NCBI GenBank assembly: GCA_050951505.1
Contig: JBMNJE010000011.1
Coordinates: 558,001 to 622,000, forward strand
DNA from: DUOA01 sp012839095
GTDB taxonomy: Bacteria; Bacillota; Clostridia; Caldicoprobacterales; DTU083
Direction: 5' to 3'
Length of the DNA: 64,000 nucleotides
Positions 17,159 through 25,952 of this stretch are shown piece after piece; position 1 is the first letter of the stretch; every line of letters starts with the position of its first letter. A model generated the notes under the pieces. It was not told the origin of the DNA. It saw nothing but the letters and a program-made list of their open reading frames with translations, and did not search any database. Position numbers and translations under genes: made by a program.

Positions 17159-17587
17159 TTATTCAGGACAGTTTCCACCGCATCTGCCGCATCCGTGCCT
17201 TTGTTCGAACTGACTGTCTTCCCCGGGCTCTAAGCAATAAAACTTAAATATCTGATTTATCTGATAGATTAATGTATTAAAAGCATTACCAGCGCGATAG
17301 TATTCCGCTGTCAAAGGATGTGCTTTCATATCCCGATCAGCTTTCTCCAACAGGTCCTTTGCCTGATTTCTTTCTTCTTCACTGGCCTCATGATCTTCCT
17401 GTAGTCTAACCATAGCCAGGTGAGCTTCTTTAAATGCTCTGGCTAAACGGCAGGCCTCAGCATCTTCTGCCATTCTCTTTTCCGCTGTTCTGTATTCCAA
17501 TAGTTCTTTGGACTCTGCCAAAGCCATACCTAGCTCTCTTGCCATATCCAAGATTTTTCTTCTGGTAATTGGGGTCTGCTCAGTCAT
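17159..17587 (-). CDS. ricA: YlbF/YmcA-family protein (RicA-like)
   Basis: 142 residues, mostly alpha-helical. The family forms the Ric (YaaT-YlbF-YmcA) complex, which in Bacillus helps RNA maturation and promotes Spo0A activation, and which binds iron-sulfur clusters through cysteines. A C-terminal cysteine cluster is visible: FYCLEP then HGCGRCGGNCPE. The position between miaB and mutS matches ymcA (ricA) in Bacillus. The start codon overlaps the end of miaB by eight bases (ATGACTGA), arguing for translational coupling. The ricA assignment rests mainly on context. Confidence 0.75.
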   Translation of the reverse strand: MTEQTPITRRKILDMARELGMALAESKELLEYRTAEKRMAEDAEACRLARAFKEAHLAMVRLQEDHEASEEERNQAKDLLEKADRDMKAHPLTAEYYRAGNAFNTLIYQINQIFKFYCLEPGEDSQFEQRHGCGRCGGNCPE

Positions 17588-18998
17588 TCTTTACTATCTC
17601 CCCTTCCAAAGACCAGGAGTGTGCTTCAGTAATGCGGACCATTATCAGACTGCCGATTAACTCCGGGCTTCCTTTGAAGTTAACTATCTTATTGGTATCT
17701 GTACGGCCGGTCAAAACGTCTTTCCGATTTTTGCTCGGTCCTTCTACAAGAACTTCTTTAATCTTCCCCAGATGCTCCTGGTTTTTTTCCATACATATAC
17801 CATTGATCAACTCGTTTAACCGCGCCAATCGCTGTTTCTTTTGCTCCGCCGGAACCTGATCCCTTCTTTTTGCAGCGGGGGTACCTTTTCTGGGTGAGTA
17901 TAGGAAGGTAAATGCAGAATCGTACCTTACTTTTTTGGCGATGCGCAATGTTGCCTCAAAATCTTCTTCATTTTCGCCCGGAAAGCCCACGATTATATCT
18001 GTTGATAATGCAATATCGGGCATAGCTTTCCTGACCTTTTCCACCAGATCCAGGTAATACTTGCTTGAGTATTTACGGTTCATAGCATGAAGGATGCGAT
18101 CGCTGCCTGCCTGTACAGGCAGGTGAAGGTGTTTACATACCTTTTTGCACTCAGCCATTGCCCGGATTAAGTCATCAGACAGATCCTTCGGATGGGATGT
18201 CATAAAGCGGATCCGCTGGATACCTTCTATTTCATTGATATCACGGAGCAGATTATGAAAGAGGTATTGCTCGTCCATATCTTTTCCATATGAATTGACG
18301 TTTTGACCCAAAAGAGTGATTTCTTTATAACCTGCTTCAGCCAATTTCTGAATTTCAGCCAATATGTCAGCCGGCCGCCTGCTCCTTTCTCTGCCTCTTA
18401 CATGGGGTACTATGCAATAGCTGCAGAAATTGTTGCAGCCATACATGATGGTAACCCAGGCAGAGACACCCTGGGTTCTTTTTGTCGGAACATGCTCTAC
18501 TACTGCGCCTTCTGAATCCAGAATTTCCACCACAGTATGGTTGGAATCCAATGCCTGCAGCAATAGCTGAGGAAATCTGTGGAGGTTGTGGGTGCCGAAT
18601 ATCAGATCTACAAAGGGAAAGGTTTGCCTTATATAATCTGCCACTTCACTTTGCTGCATCATGCAGCCGCAGATACCTATTATGCGGTTGGGATTGGCCT
18701 GCTTGTATGACTTTAAGGCTCCTACATTTCCATATACTCTTAATTCGGCATTTTCCCTGACACAGCAGGTATTGAACAGTATAAGGTCGGCATCCTGTTG
18801 TCTGCCTGTTTCTGTATACCCAATTTCACTTAGCATTCCTGCCAGTTTTTCGGAATCATGTACATTCATCTGACATCCATAAGTCACAATATGGTATTTT
18901 AGGCCTTTTCCATAAATCCGGTTTTTCAAATCTTCAATATATAACTGCTGTTCCCCCTCATCCTGAGAGGAAACAGGCATATGCTCTCTATTCAGCAT
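17580..18998 (-). CDS. miaB: tRNA-2-methylthio-N6-dimethylallyladenosine synthase MiaB
   Basis: 472 residues. It methylthiolates i6A37 in tRNA. The N-terminal MTTase domain has three cluster cysteines (YGCQMN, NTCCVRE, GCMMQQ). The radical-SAM domain has YGCNNFCSYCIVPHVRG, giving the CxxxCxxC cluster. The C-terminal TRAM domain is about the last 65 residues. First gene of the miaB-ricA-mutS-mutL-miaA-hfq run, with a clear promoter. Confidence 0.97.
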   Translation of the reverse strand: MLNREHMPVSSQDEGEQQLYIEDLKNRIYGKGLKYHIVTYGCQMNVHDSEKLAGMLSEIGYTETGRQQDADLILFNTCCVRENAELRVYGNVGALKSYKQANPNRIIGICGCMMQQSEVADYIRQTFPFVDLIFGTHNLHRFPQLLLQALDSNHTVVEILDSEGAVVEHVPTKRTQGVSAWVTIMYGCNNFCSYCIVPHVRGRERSRRPADILAEIQKLAEAGYKEITLLGQNVNSYGKDMDEQYLFHNLLRDINEIEGIQRIRFMTSHPKDLSDDLIRAMAECKKVCKHLHLPVQAGSDRILHAMNRKYSSKYYLDLVEKVRKAMPDIALSTDIIVGFPGENEEDFEATLRIAKKVRYDSAFTFLYSPRKGTPAAKRRDQVPAEQKKQRLARLNELINGICMEKNQEHLGKIKEVLVEGPSKNRKDVLTGRTDTNKIVNFKGSPELIGSLIMVRITEAHSWSLEGEIVKND

Positions 18999-19028
18999 TT
19001 GTGTCTTCCTTTCCGGTATAATAAAAAC

Positions 19029-19057
19029 ATTATACAGACTATGCTTCCTTTATGCAA
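19029..19057 (-). promoter_or_regulatory. Promoter of the miaB-hfq gene run
   Basis: On the minus strand TTGCAT (19057-19052), 17 bp, TATAAT (19034-19029), about 31 bp before the miaB start. Confidence 0.75.
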
Positions 19058-19101
19058 GTTATCGGCCGGATCGGGGCATGATCTCTACAGGAGGCGTTTA
19101 A

Positions 19102-19311
19102 ATGGATACTGCTATAACAATTTTATCAGCCATTTTTTCTTCTTACTTTGTCATTCTAACGGTAATTTGCGGCTTGTTTCTTTCTTTTGTATACCCTTAT
19201 GTTTTAATTGATTCTGAATTCAAGATGGAATACAAGATAGGTAAAATTATCGGATATGTCTATATTGGCGGGAGTCTCCTGTTCTTCTTCATAATAAAGC
19301 TCTTTGGCTGA
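19102..19311 (+). CDS. Small two-helix membrane protein, CLC_0170-like
   Basis: 69 residues with two membrane helices (about 7-33 and 46-67) separated by a charged stretch DSEFKMEYKIGK. The ATG follows AGGAGGCGTTTAA, a strong site, so it is very likely translated. The shape resembles the small CLC_0170-type proteins of Clostridia, whose role is unknown. It stands alone between miaB and the ger operon, and its stop codon lies in the loop of a hairpin that can end gerC transcription. Confidence 0.65.
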   Translation: MDTAITILSAIFSSYFVILTVICGLFLSFVYPYVLIDSEFKMEYKIGKIIGYVYIGGSLLFFFIIKLFG

Positions 19312-19322
19312 ACCAAAGAGCT
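19298..19322 (-). terminator. Hairpin terminator after gerC
   Basis: AGCTCTTTGG-CTGAA-CCAAAGAGCT; on the minus strand followed by TTATTATG. It is placed 45 bp after the gerC stop and overlaps the end of the small membrane protein gene on the other strand. Confidence 0.6.
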
Positions 19323-19366
19323 AAACATTGATAGACTCCCGTTATATCCTGCTGTGCAGAGCATTG

Positions 19367-20497
19367 CTAATACCTGATTTCTCCGATTCTGCGTACCAGA
19401 ACATTTGCTTCTATCTCCAGCCGGGCTGATCTATATATTTCATCCCATCCTTCCGCATTCTGCTGCCAATATTCAGGATAATAGCTTTGCAGCTTTTCCT
19501 TGAGCTGAAATACATCACTTTCATATTCCTGTTGAAGCTTGGCAAAAGTACTCCTAATCTTCTTCTCAATATCTTCTCTGAAAAGGTTTTCTATACGGGG
19601 CAGAAACTCGCTTTCGCTTAGTCTGCCTTTTTGATCGACAATCTCGGTAATGTCGCCTTCTGCACGAATCTTGAGCCTGAGTACCAATCTATTGTCCCGT
19701 ATCTCCGGTTCCAGAATGGATTGTGATTCATAAATTCTTAACATAGCCCTTTTTCCCAGATCTTCCGTCAAATCAACAGTCAGATAGCCGGAGCCAACAT
19801 CTCCCCGAAGAAAACGCAGTCCCATCATCTCTTCATTGCTCAGCCATCCCACCAATTTCTCATTCTTAAATATACCACCGCCGGACATATCCAGCTTTTC
19901 TTCCAAAGGAACAATTCGTACCAGGGCAAAATCATAAGCTCCTGTAAATGCCGTGTGCAGTTTTCCAATATTCATAAAATCGCTTAATTCAAAGGTGAAT
20001 CTGCTGTTTTGATCCATCATTTCCGAAATAACAAAAGAGGGCATCAGGTCGGTTTTGTATTTCATGTCCAGAATATCTTTGGCTTTTCCCTGCACTACAC
20101 CGATTCGGACAGCTCTTCTTATCTCATGGGTACGAAGCAAAAAATCAAGGTAATCATGCAGCCCTTCACGGGCCAGTTCTTCACCAATAAGAATTATCTG
20201 GCAATGCTCCAGTGTAGGTGTCAGATTCATTATACGAATCAGCTGATTCTGAGCTGCTGTAATGTCTTCAGCTTCTTCGCTGATATTCCAGAATGATTCT
20301 TCAGATTTGGCTTCCGTAACAAAAGCCTGAGGCTGAGCGATCTGAAAAGTTACCTTTATCATATCAGGATCGTCTCCCTTGTCCAGGGCCAGACCAATGA
20401 TAAATGCCTGATCCTCAATAGGCCTCTGATCCCAGCACGAGGAACTGATAAACAGCAAGGTCATTGCCAAGAGTAATATCCCTGTTTTCCTAGCCAT
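19367..20497 (-). CDS. gerC: Germinant receptor lipoprotein GerC (Ger(x)C family)
   Basis: 376 residues from the chosen start. A signal peptide with the lipobox LLFISSSC marks lipid attachment; CWDQRPIEDQAFIIGLALDKG after it is typical of Ger(x)C. Together with GerA and GerB it forms the nutrient receptor of the spore inner membrane. The ATG at 20497 is preferred because the GGGGG site lies at a workable distance; the ATG three codons earlier abuts it. The start overlaps the end of gerB. Third gene of the ger operon. Confidence 0.93.
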   Translation of the reverse strand: MARKTGILLLAMTLLFISSSCWDQRPIEDQAFIIGLALDKGDDPDMIKVTFQIAQPQAFVTEAKSEESFWNISEEAEDITAAQNQLIRIMNLTPTLEHCQIILIGEELAREGLHDYLDFLLRTHEIRRAVRIGVVQGKAKDILDMKYKTDLMPSFVISEMMDQNSRFTFELSDFMNIGKLHTAFTGAYDFALVRIVPLEEKLDMSGGGIFKNEKLVGWLSNEEMMGLRFLRGDVGSGYLTVDLTEDLGKRAMLRIYESQSILEPEIRDNRLVLRLKIRAEGDITEIVDQKGRLSESEFLPRIENLFREDIEKKIRSTFAKLQQEYESDVFQLKEKLQSYYPEYWQQNAEGWDEIYRSARLEIEANVLVRRIGEIRY

Positions 20498-21587
20498 TGT
20501 GTCCATCCCCCTTTTTTCGGATCACTGATAATACAATAAGCGGGATACTGCTGGCTGCAATGGAAAGACCGGTGTAATTTGTAACTTTGGTCAAAATATT
20601 AATATGTGCAATATTTTGCGGCAGTATAGCCAGAATATAGGTGACAGGCAGAATCATGAAAATAAATGGTTTGTAGTTTCTCAGACCTATTAATCTGGTA
20701 AATGACAAAGCTGACATATATAGGTAAATAGTAACAGTAGTAAAGACTGCCAAAATCCAAAAAGCTATGAATAAGATGTCAAAGCGTTCAACAAAACTCA
20801 GGGAGGTACCAACCCTTCTGGACAAATGGATGGTTGGATAAACCAATTCAGAAGTTGTAATTGTACCGATCAGCCCTATTGCCACAAAAACCAACCCCGT
20901 ATAAACGAATATAGGAAGAACCAGACCTGCTGTACCGGAAAGCAAAGCACTTTTTTTGTTCTTCATAAATGGAATTAGAAAAAAAAGAATTTCATACCCA
21001 AGATAAGCCATTGAAACACCGGGAATTCCCTTGATAAAGGGAGTCAACCCGCTGGAAAAGGCCTCACGGAATCTGAACATCTGGACTTCAGGCAGATTGA
21101 ACAGTATGGTAATGCTGATAATCGATAGTATGGGAAAAGTAAAAATTTCGCATATCTTGGCTATGGTCGATATACCTCCATGAATACAGTAGAGGCATAA
21201 TAAGAGCATACAAATCATTATAATTTCCAATGGTGTCTTAGGCAGAAGCAGAACCTTCATTGCATCTGCAAATCCTCTTAATACATGGGATGCAACAACC
21301 AAGGCATGAGTGGCAATTACAGCACCATATAACTTGCCAAGCGGTTTTCCTAGAATTCTCTGTGAGTATTCTATTACTGTTTCATTGGGAAAACGACTGC
21401 TGAGAATGACAATCAGGCCTGCCAGAAACATGGATACCAAGCCGGCTGACAGGGTGACAAAAGCACCATCCACTCCTGCAAGCTCGGTTGCGTTTTGCGG
21501 AATAAACAAAACAGCAAAGCCAATGATATTCATTGCTACAATTACAGTAGTCTGAGAATTGCTTAATCCCTGAGATTTATTTTTCAT
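20490..21587 (-). CDS. gerB: Germinant receptor permease-like subunit GerB
   Basis: 365 residues with about ten membrane helices, of the spore germination subgroup of the amino acid/polyamine permease fold. In the receptor it forms the ligand-binding membrane subunit. ATG with GAGGT upstream, 10 bp after gerA. Ligand specificity cannot be read from sequence. Confidence 0.92.
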   Translation of the reverse strand: MKNKSQGLSNSQTTVIVAMNIIGFAVLFIPQNATELAGVDGAFVTLSAGLVSMFLAGLIVILSSRFPNETVIEYSQRILGKPLGKLYGAVIATHALVVASHVLRGFADAMKVLLLPKTPLEIIMICMLLLCLYCIHGGISTIAKICEIFTFPILSIISITILFNLPEVQMFRFREAFSSGLTPFIKGIPGVSMAYLGYEILFFLIPFMKNKKSALLSGTAGLVLPIFVYTGLVFVAIGLIGTITTSELVYPTIHLSRRVGTSLSFVERFDILFIAFWILAVFTTVTIYLYMSALSFTRLIGLRNYKPFIFMILPVTYILAILPQNIAHINILTKVTNYTGLSIAASSIPLIVLSVIRKKGDGHNG

Positions 21588-21597
21588 TTATACTACC

Positions 21598-23181
21598 TCA
21601 GTCCATGTCCATTCGGATCATATCAATGGGATATGCCTGAATGGGTCTTTTTTTCATACTTCTGGCAGGGGCACGAATAATGAAATCCTTCATATCCTGA
21701 AAAATTGTGGGAGCCTGGGGCGTCATATAGCTCATACCAAAGCTTTTAATGGAGGCCAGATGAATATTTATGATTATAAAACCAATCATCACTCCATAGA
21801 GGCCCAGGATGCCTGCCAGAATCATCAGTGGAAAACGCATGATTCTAAGTCCTATGGCTGCACTGTAAGTCGGTATGACAAAGGATGCAATAGCAGTCAG
21901 AGCCACTACAATGACCATAATCGGGCTGGTTATGCCTGCACTGACTGCTGCATCCCCTATGATGAGGCCGCCAACAATTCCAATGGTCTGACCAATTGCG
22001 CCGGGAAGGCGTGCGCCCGATTCCCGTAATAGCTCTATCGTAGTTTCCATCAGCAATGCTTCTATAATAGATGGAAATGGAACTCCATCACGGGTTGCTG
22101 CTATAGACAAGGCCAGTCTTGTGGGAATCAGGCCTGGATGATAGGTAACTACAGCAATATAGACAGCAGGCGTGAATACAGCCAGGAAGGATGATATCCA
22201 ACGCAGTGCCCGAATACCTGACGATACAATCCATCTTTCACTGTAGTCTTCCGGACTTTGAAAAAGCTGGGAAAAAGTTGTCGGTATCATTAAGGCAAAG
22301 GGGCTGTTGTCAACCAGTATCACAACTCTTCCTTCCATAAGATTGGCAACAGCCTTGTCAGGCCGCTCGGTTGACTGAATCTGAGGCAGAGTTGTCATGC
22401 TGTTGTCCTGTATCAGTTGTTCCAGGTGACCTGAATCGATCACCTGGTCTATATCGATTCGATTCAGCCTTTCTTCAAGCTCTTCTATCAGCAGTGGGTT
22501 AGTTATTCCCTTAATATAGACATAGGCGATATCAGTCTTGCTTCTTCTCCCCAAACGCACAGTTCGCACTACCATATTGGGATCCTTGCACTTCCTCCGC
22601 AGAAGAGCTGTATTTATCCGCAGGGTTTCTGTAAATCCTTCCTTTGCCCCGCGAATTACACTTTCAGTTTCAGGCTCGGAAATACCTCTGACAGGCCAGC
22701 CCCTGGTACTGATTAAAATAATCCGGTTATATCCGTCTATAATAAGCGCTGTTTCTCCTGACATGACAGAAAGCATAGCTTCATCAAGATTATCAGTCTC
22801 CTTTATTTCTGCAGCTGCTACAAGGTAATTTAAAACCAAATCGTATGCATTGTCAGTTCCTGACCGGGATTCTGCGTCTTTTCCCTCATCAGACACTGTA
22901 AGCATCATGGGTCTTAATATTGATTCAATAATTACTGTCTTATCGGTTAACCCATCAATATAGACAATGGCGCAATCAATGCCGTTGATCCCCAGTCTGA
23001 ACCTCCTGAATACTGCATCCGTGCTTTCTTTGAGAAAAGCCTGAAACTTTTCATAGTTGTCATTAATGCTCTTTGACAGCTGAGAATAGGAGATCCGCTC
23101 CTCACTTGGAGGCTTTGGGGCTTGTCTTTCTTCAATGACTTCCCTGTTCTTTGGATTTTTTTTTCGTTTTATTTTTTTCAT
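21598..23181 (-). CDS. gerA: Germinant receptor subunit GerA
   Basis: 527 residues from the chosen start. A soluble N-terminal domain (about 1-240) rich in charged residues precedes a membrane domain of four to five helices. Motifs such as EGRVVILVDNSPFALMIP and PEDYSERW are characteristic of GerAA-type subunits. The ATG is chosen because GGGAGG lies 5 bp upstream; an in-frame TTG four codons earlier sits on the ribosome binding site. A sigma-G-like promoter lies about 40 bp upstream. First gene of gerA-gerB-gerC. Confidence 0.93.
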   Translation of the reverse strand: MKKIKRKKNPKNREVIEERQAPKPPSEERISYSQLSKSINDNYEKFQAFLKESTDAVFRRFRLGINGIDCAIVYIDGLTDKTVIIESILRPMMLTVSDEGKDAESRSGTDNAYDLVLNYLVAAAEIKETDNLDEAMLSVMSGETALIIDGYNRIILISTRGWPVRGISEPETESVIRGAKEGFTETLRINTALLRRKCKDPNMVVRTVRLGRRSKTDIAYVYIKGITNPLLIEELEERLNRIDIDQVIDSGHLEQLIQDNSMTTLPQIQSTERPDKAVANLMEGRVVILVDNSPFALMIPTTFSQLFQSPEDYSERWIVSSGIRALRWISSFLAVFTPAVYIAVVTYHPGLIPTRLALSIAATRDGVPFPSIIEALLMETTIELLRESGARLPGAIGQTIGIVGGLIIGDAAVSAGITSPIMVIVVALTAIASFVIPTYSAAIGLRIMRFPLMILAGILGLYGVMIGFIIINIHLASIKSFGMSYMTPQAPTIFQDMKDFIIRAPARSMKKRPIQAYPIDMIRMDMD

Positions 23182-23219
23182 GCGCCCTCCCAAGGAAATC
23201 CTTTTTTGCAGTCTAATTT

Positions 23220-23248
23220 TAGATTGTTCAATAACGACAGGATTATTC
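23220..23248 (-). promoter_or_regulatory. Candidate sigma-G promoter of the gerABC operon
   Basis: On the minus strand GAATA (23248-23244), 17 bp, CAATCTA (23226-23220). The -35 fits the forespore consensus G-H-A-T-R and the -10 differs from CATNHTA at one base. Germinant receptor operons are usually sigma-G dependent. Confidence 0.6.
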
Positions 23249-23263
23249 TTAGCAGGAAATAAA

Positions 23264-23290
23264 AGAGCATGTCTGATTCAGACATGCTCT
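23264..23290 (-). terminator. Terminator after the unknown anchored protein gene
   Basis: Hairpin with AGAGCATGTCTGA arms, followed on the minus strand by TTTTATTTCC. It separates the upstream gene from gerA, so gerABC is its own transcription unit. Confidence 0.8.
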
Positions 23291-23310
23291 GTACAAAAAC
23301 TACGCTATTA

Positions 23311-24693
23311 TCACTCATCTGATGATGTTTCGAAAAGTAAGGGCAGCGACACTTCCTTATTGACATAATATATGTAGGCAAGGTTTTTTAATTGAACCCG
23401 GGCAACTGAGGAATCATCCCAGAATCTGCGATCCAGACGGATGCGGATCCCTTCCCCGGGCAGCAGATCCAAACCGTAGTTCCATATATCCAGATTATAT
23501 GGCTGGAGGTCACTATCCAGCACTGCCAGCCTGCAGGATGGCTCTTCCCCATCCGAACCCTTGTGTTCCCATTTGGGCAGTACGGGTTCCAGACCCATGA
23601 TTGGAGCAGAAGCTTCATTGGCATCTGATACAAATGATACAAAAATTTCTGCAGCCTGCCGATTCAAACTGATATTGCTTATTAAGACATCCGTATTTTT
23701 GATTCGTTTTTTCCCCAGTTCTACGGCATAAGATCTGTTTTTCCCTCCAAACTGGCTGGTATCAATTAAAAATTCAACACTTTCATTACTGATACAGGAT
23801 ATGGAGTCTATATGAACCTGCAAAGTTTCAGGTCTTATGTGAAAGGGAGGAATCTCTATAATATAGTGGTAAGGATATTTAGTGATGGCTTTTGTCATGG
23901 AATCAAAGGTATGAACCTCTCCCTTTGCTGTCGAGTATGAACCCTTCACTCTGTATACCATATCCCTTTCGCTCTTCAGGTACTGAAAATATAACTGAAG
24001 AGCAGAAGGAGAAAGATCAATCTGATAAAAATGCAACTGCCTGCCATCTATGTCTATCTGACTGTCTAAAGGAATTTTAATAATCTCTTCCTCATCTGTA
24101 TTATAATTTAACAGGATTTCAAACGATTTCAGACGGGTACTTTCCATTCCGCCGTCTTTTTTTCTTAAGAGGTTAATATAGGGAGTAAAGCTTATTTTTT
24201 CGATTTCGGATAGAACCTGGTTAGATAAAGCTCTCAGCGGCGGCAGTTTCAAACAGCTGTAAAAGCTGTCCTGGTAGAGTATACCTTTTTCTGAAGCTCT
24301 GCCGATTGAATGGGTGCCATGAAAGGGCTGTACTTCATGCGGTTCTTCTGAAGGAAGATATAAGTCTCCGCCAAGGAAGGCAGTTTCTGAAATTCCTTCA
24401 ACATGATAGAATATGGTTACAGATTTGACATTGTACCAGATCCGATCGATATATACGGCTGCATTACGACCGGGCCATTCCAGCCGCTTGTTAATGTCCC
24501 GGACAAGATTTTCTTCCTCTGCTCTTTTCAGCCCGGGAACAGCCCTATAGTAGAACTGGTTAACTTCATCCCTGCCTGAAGCAGTCAATAAGGACGTCTC
24601 TGACGCAGGCTGACGTAAAAGCAAATATAAAACAGGAATTAATACGAGGCAGAATATAACGGAAAGGAACAGGAAGAAACGTCTCTTGTTCAT
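23311..24693 (-). CDS. Unknown membrane-anchored exported protein
   Basis: 460 residues. One N-terminal membrane anchor (FFLFLSVIFCLVLIPVLYLL, about 6-25) is followed by a large soluble domain predicted outside the membrane. No family is recognised. The body is rich in beta-strand-like patterns and contains repeated phrases about 'fitted' segments such as VYRVKGSYSTAKGEVHTFDSM and a C-terminal strand-rich part. The ATG follows GGGGGGAATTAT. It lies between the acetyltransferase gene and gerA, ends in a strong terminator and may belong to the cphBA transcript. In the spore it would face the intermembrane space or coat if expressed in the forespore, but that is a guess. Confidence 0.7.
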   Translation of the reverse strand: MNKRRFFLFLSVIFCLVLIPVLYLLLRQPASETSLLTASGRDEVNQFYYRAVPGLKRAEEENLVRDINKRLEWPGRNAAVYIDRIWYNVKSVTIFYHVEGISETAFLGGDLYLPSEEPHEVQPFHGTHSIGRASEKGILYQDSFYSCLKLPPLRALSNQVLSEIEKISFTPYINLLRKKDGGMESTRLKSFEILLNYNTDEEEIIKIPLDSQIDIDGRQLHFYQIDLSPSALQLYFQYLKSERDMVYRVKGSYSTAKGEVHTFDSMTKAITKYPYHYIIEIPPFHIRPETLQVHIDSISCISNESVEFLIDTSQFGGKNRSYAVELGKKRIKNTDVLISNISLNRQAAEIFVSFVSDANEASAPIMGLEPVLPKWEHKGSDGEEPSCRLAVLDSDLQPYNLDIWNYGLDLLPGEGIRIRLDRRFWDDSSVARVQLKNLAYIYYVNKEVSLPLLFETSSDE

Positions 24694-24773
24694 ATAATTC
24701 CCCCCATAAGTAACTGGTCTCATATTCCTATTTTATCACAATCACCCTGAAATTTCCTTATAAAATGTCCGAT

Positions 24774-25952
24774 TCAGTAGTCTTCTGTCATATAATTGTA
24801 TTTTGGCGGGAATAAATCAAATATGCTCTGTGCTGTTTCTTTGCCGCCGCAGCGGAGTAATCCTTCTGAACATGCTGTCTCAGGCGGCAGGAAACCCCAT
24901 AAGAGCTGGCTGAGCGTATGAATACCGATGCATACATCTTCTGTAGCCTGATTGGTTTTTGTAACATTAGTAATTCCATGGGTTTGCTCTATCAAAAAAT
25001 TGCCATTGTTGTTATTATAAAAATCATCCTTTACCCTCATGACAAAAGGCTTACCTGTATAAGGAATTCCTGACAGGGCACCGGTGACATTATGGATCCT
25101 TCCCATAACAAATGTTTCTTTATCCAATTTACCTCTGGAGTCACCCATGGATATATACTCAATATCCCGGCTAGGCGCTTTTCTTACTATTCTTTCAACC
25201 TGACCTTTGTGGGACACAGCCAATTGCAGTAAAGCTGACTTGGCTTCAGGCGTGATATAAATAAGCTCTTTAATAGTCAGAGTTTTGTCCTGTATTGTAT
25301 AGAGTATGTAGCCTAAGAGCTCTGTTCCTTCCTCATACAGATAACATGAACCATTATCCAATTCTGTATCACGAAGAATTTTCATCCAGTCTTTTCTACT
25401 TCGTATAATATAGCCATGATAATACTTCATAAAGCCGAAATAGCATGCAGCGAGTCTGTCCAGGTCTCTGTCCGGGATGATTCTGGCAAATCTCCCCTGG
25501 GCTGGGGGTTCTGCTGTCTCGGACATCAGGGATAACTGCGAAGGAATTTCCACATCACGATAGGTTAAGAATTCGTAACATATCTCCCACCCATACTTGC
25601 GATAAAAGTCGTATTGAAATGGCAGCAGTACGGACAAATCCATGTTTCTTTCCCGCAGTACTCTGTTCGTGTACTGCAGCAACTGTTTTATTAAACCGCG
25701 TCCCCGATATTCCGGCCAGGTAGATACACCAACTATATAGGGTATGTCTACTTCCTTATCTCTCAGAAATACACGATAGGGAAGCAATTGCAGACAGGAT
25801 TGTATCCGTCCCTTATCTTCCGCAACCAGAGTGTTTTCCGGTTGAAAGCAATGCTGAAAGAAAAAATCAATGAATTCCGGCGAATCATCAAAACAATACT
25901 GCCATAAATCTATAATCTGGGAGGTATCCCTGTCAACAGCCGGTCGGATCAT
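24774..25952 (-). CDS. Eis-like GNAT acetyltransferase
   Basis: 392 residues. The N-terminal GNAT domain (about 1-150) has the acetyl-CoA loop WPEYRGRGLIKQLL; a second GNAT-like middle part and a C-terminal SCP2-like segment follow, the layout of Eis-type acetyltransferases. Substrate unknown; Eis relatives acetylate amines of small molecules or proteins. The ATG at 25952 follows AGGAAGGTG; it overlaps the end of the DUF2156 gene by 20 bp, so the pair is cotranscribed. Confidence 0.8.
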   Translation of the reverse strand: MIRPAVDRDTSQIIDLWQYCFDDSPEFIDFFFQHCFQPENTLVAEDKGRIQSCLQLLPYRVFLRDKEVDIPYIVGVSTWPEYRGRGLIKQLLQYTNRVLRERNMDLSVLLPFQYDFYRKYGWEICYEFLTYRDVEIPSQLSLMSETAEPPAQGRFARIIPDRDLDRLAACYFGFMKYYHGYIIRSRKDWMKILRDTELDNGSCYLYEEGTELLGYILYTIQDKTLTIKELIYITPEAKSALLQLAVSHKGQVERIVRKAPSRDIEYISMGDSRGKLDKETFVMGRIHNVTGALSGIPYTGKPFVMRVKDDFYNNNNGNFLIEQTHGITNVTKTNQATEDVCIGIHTLSQLLWGFLPPETACSEGLLRCGGKETAQSIFDLFPPKYNYMTEDY

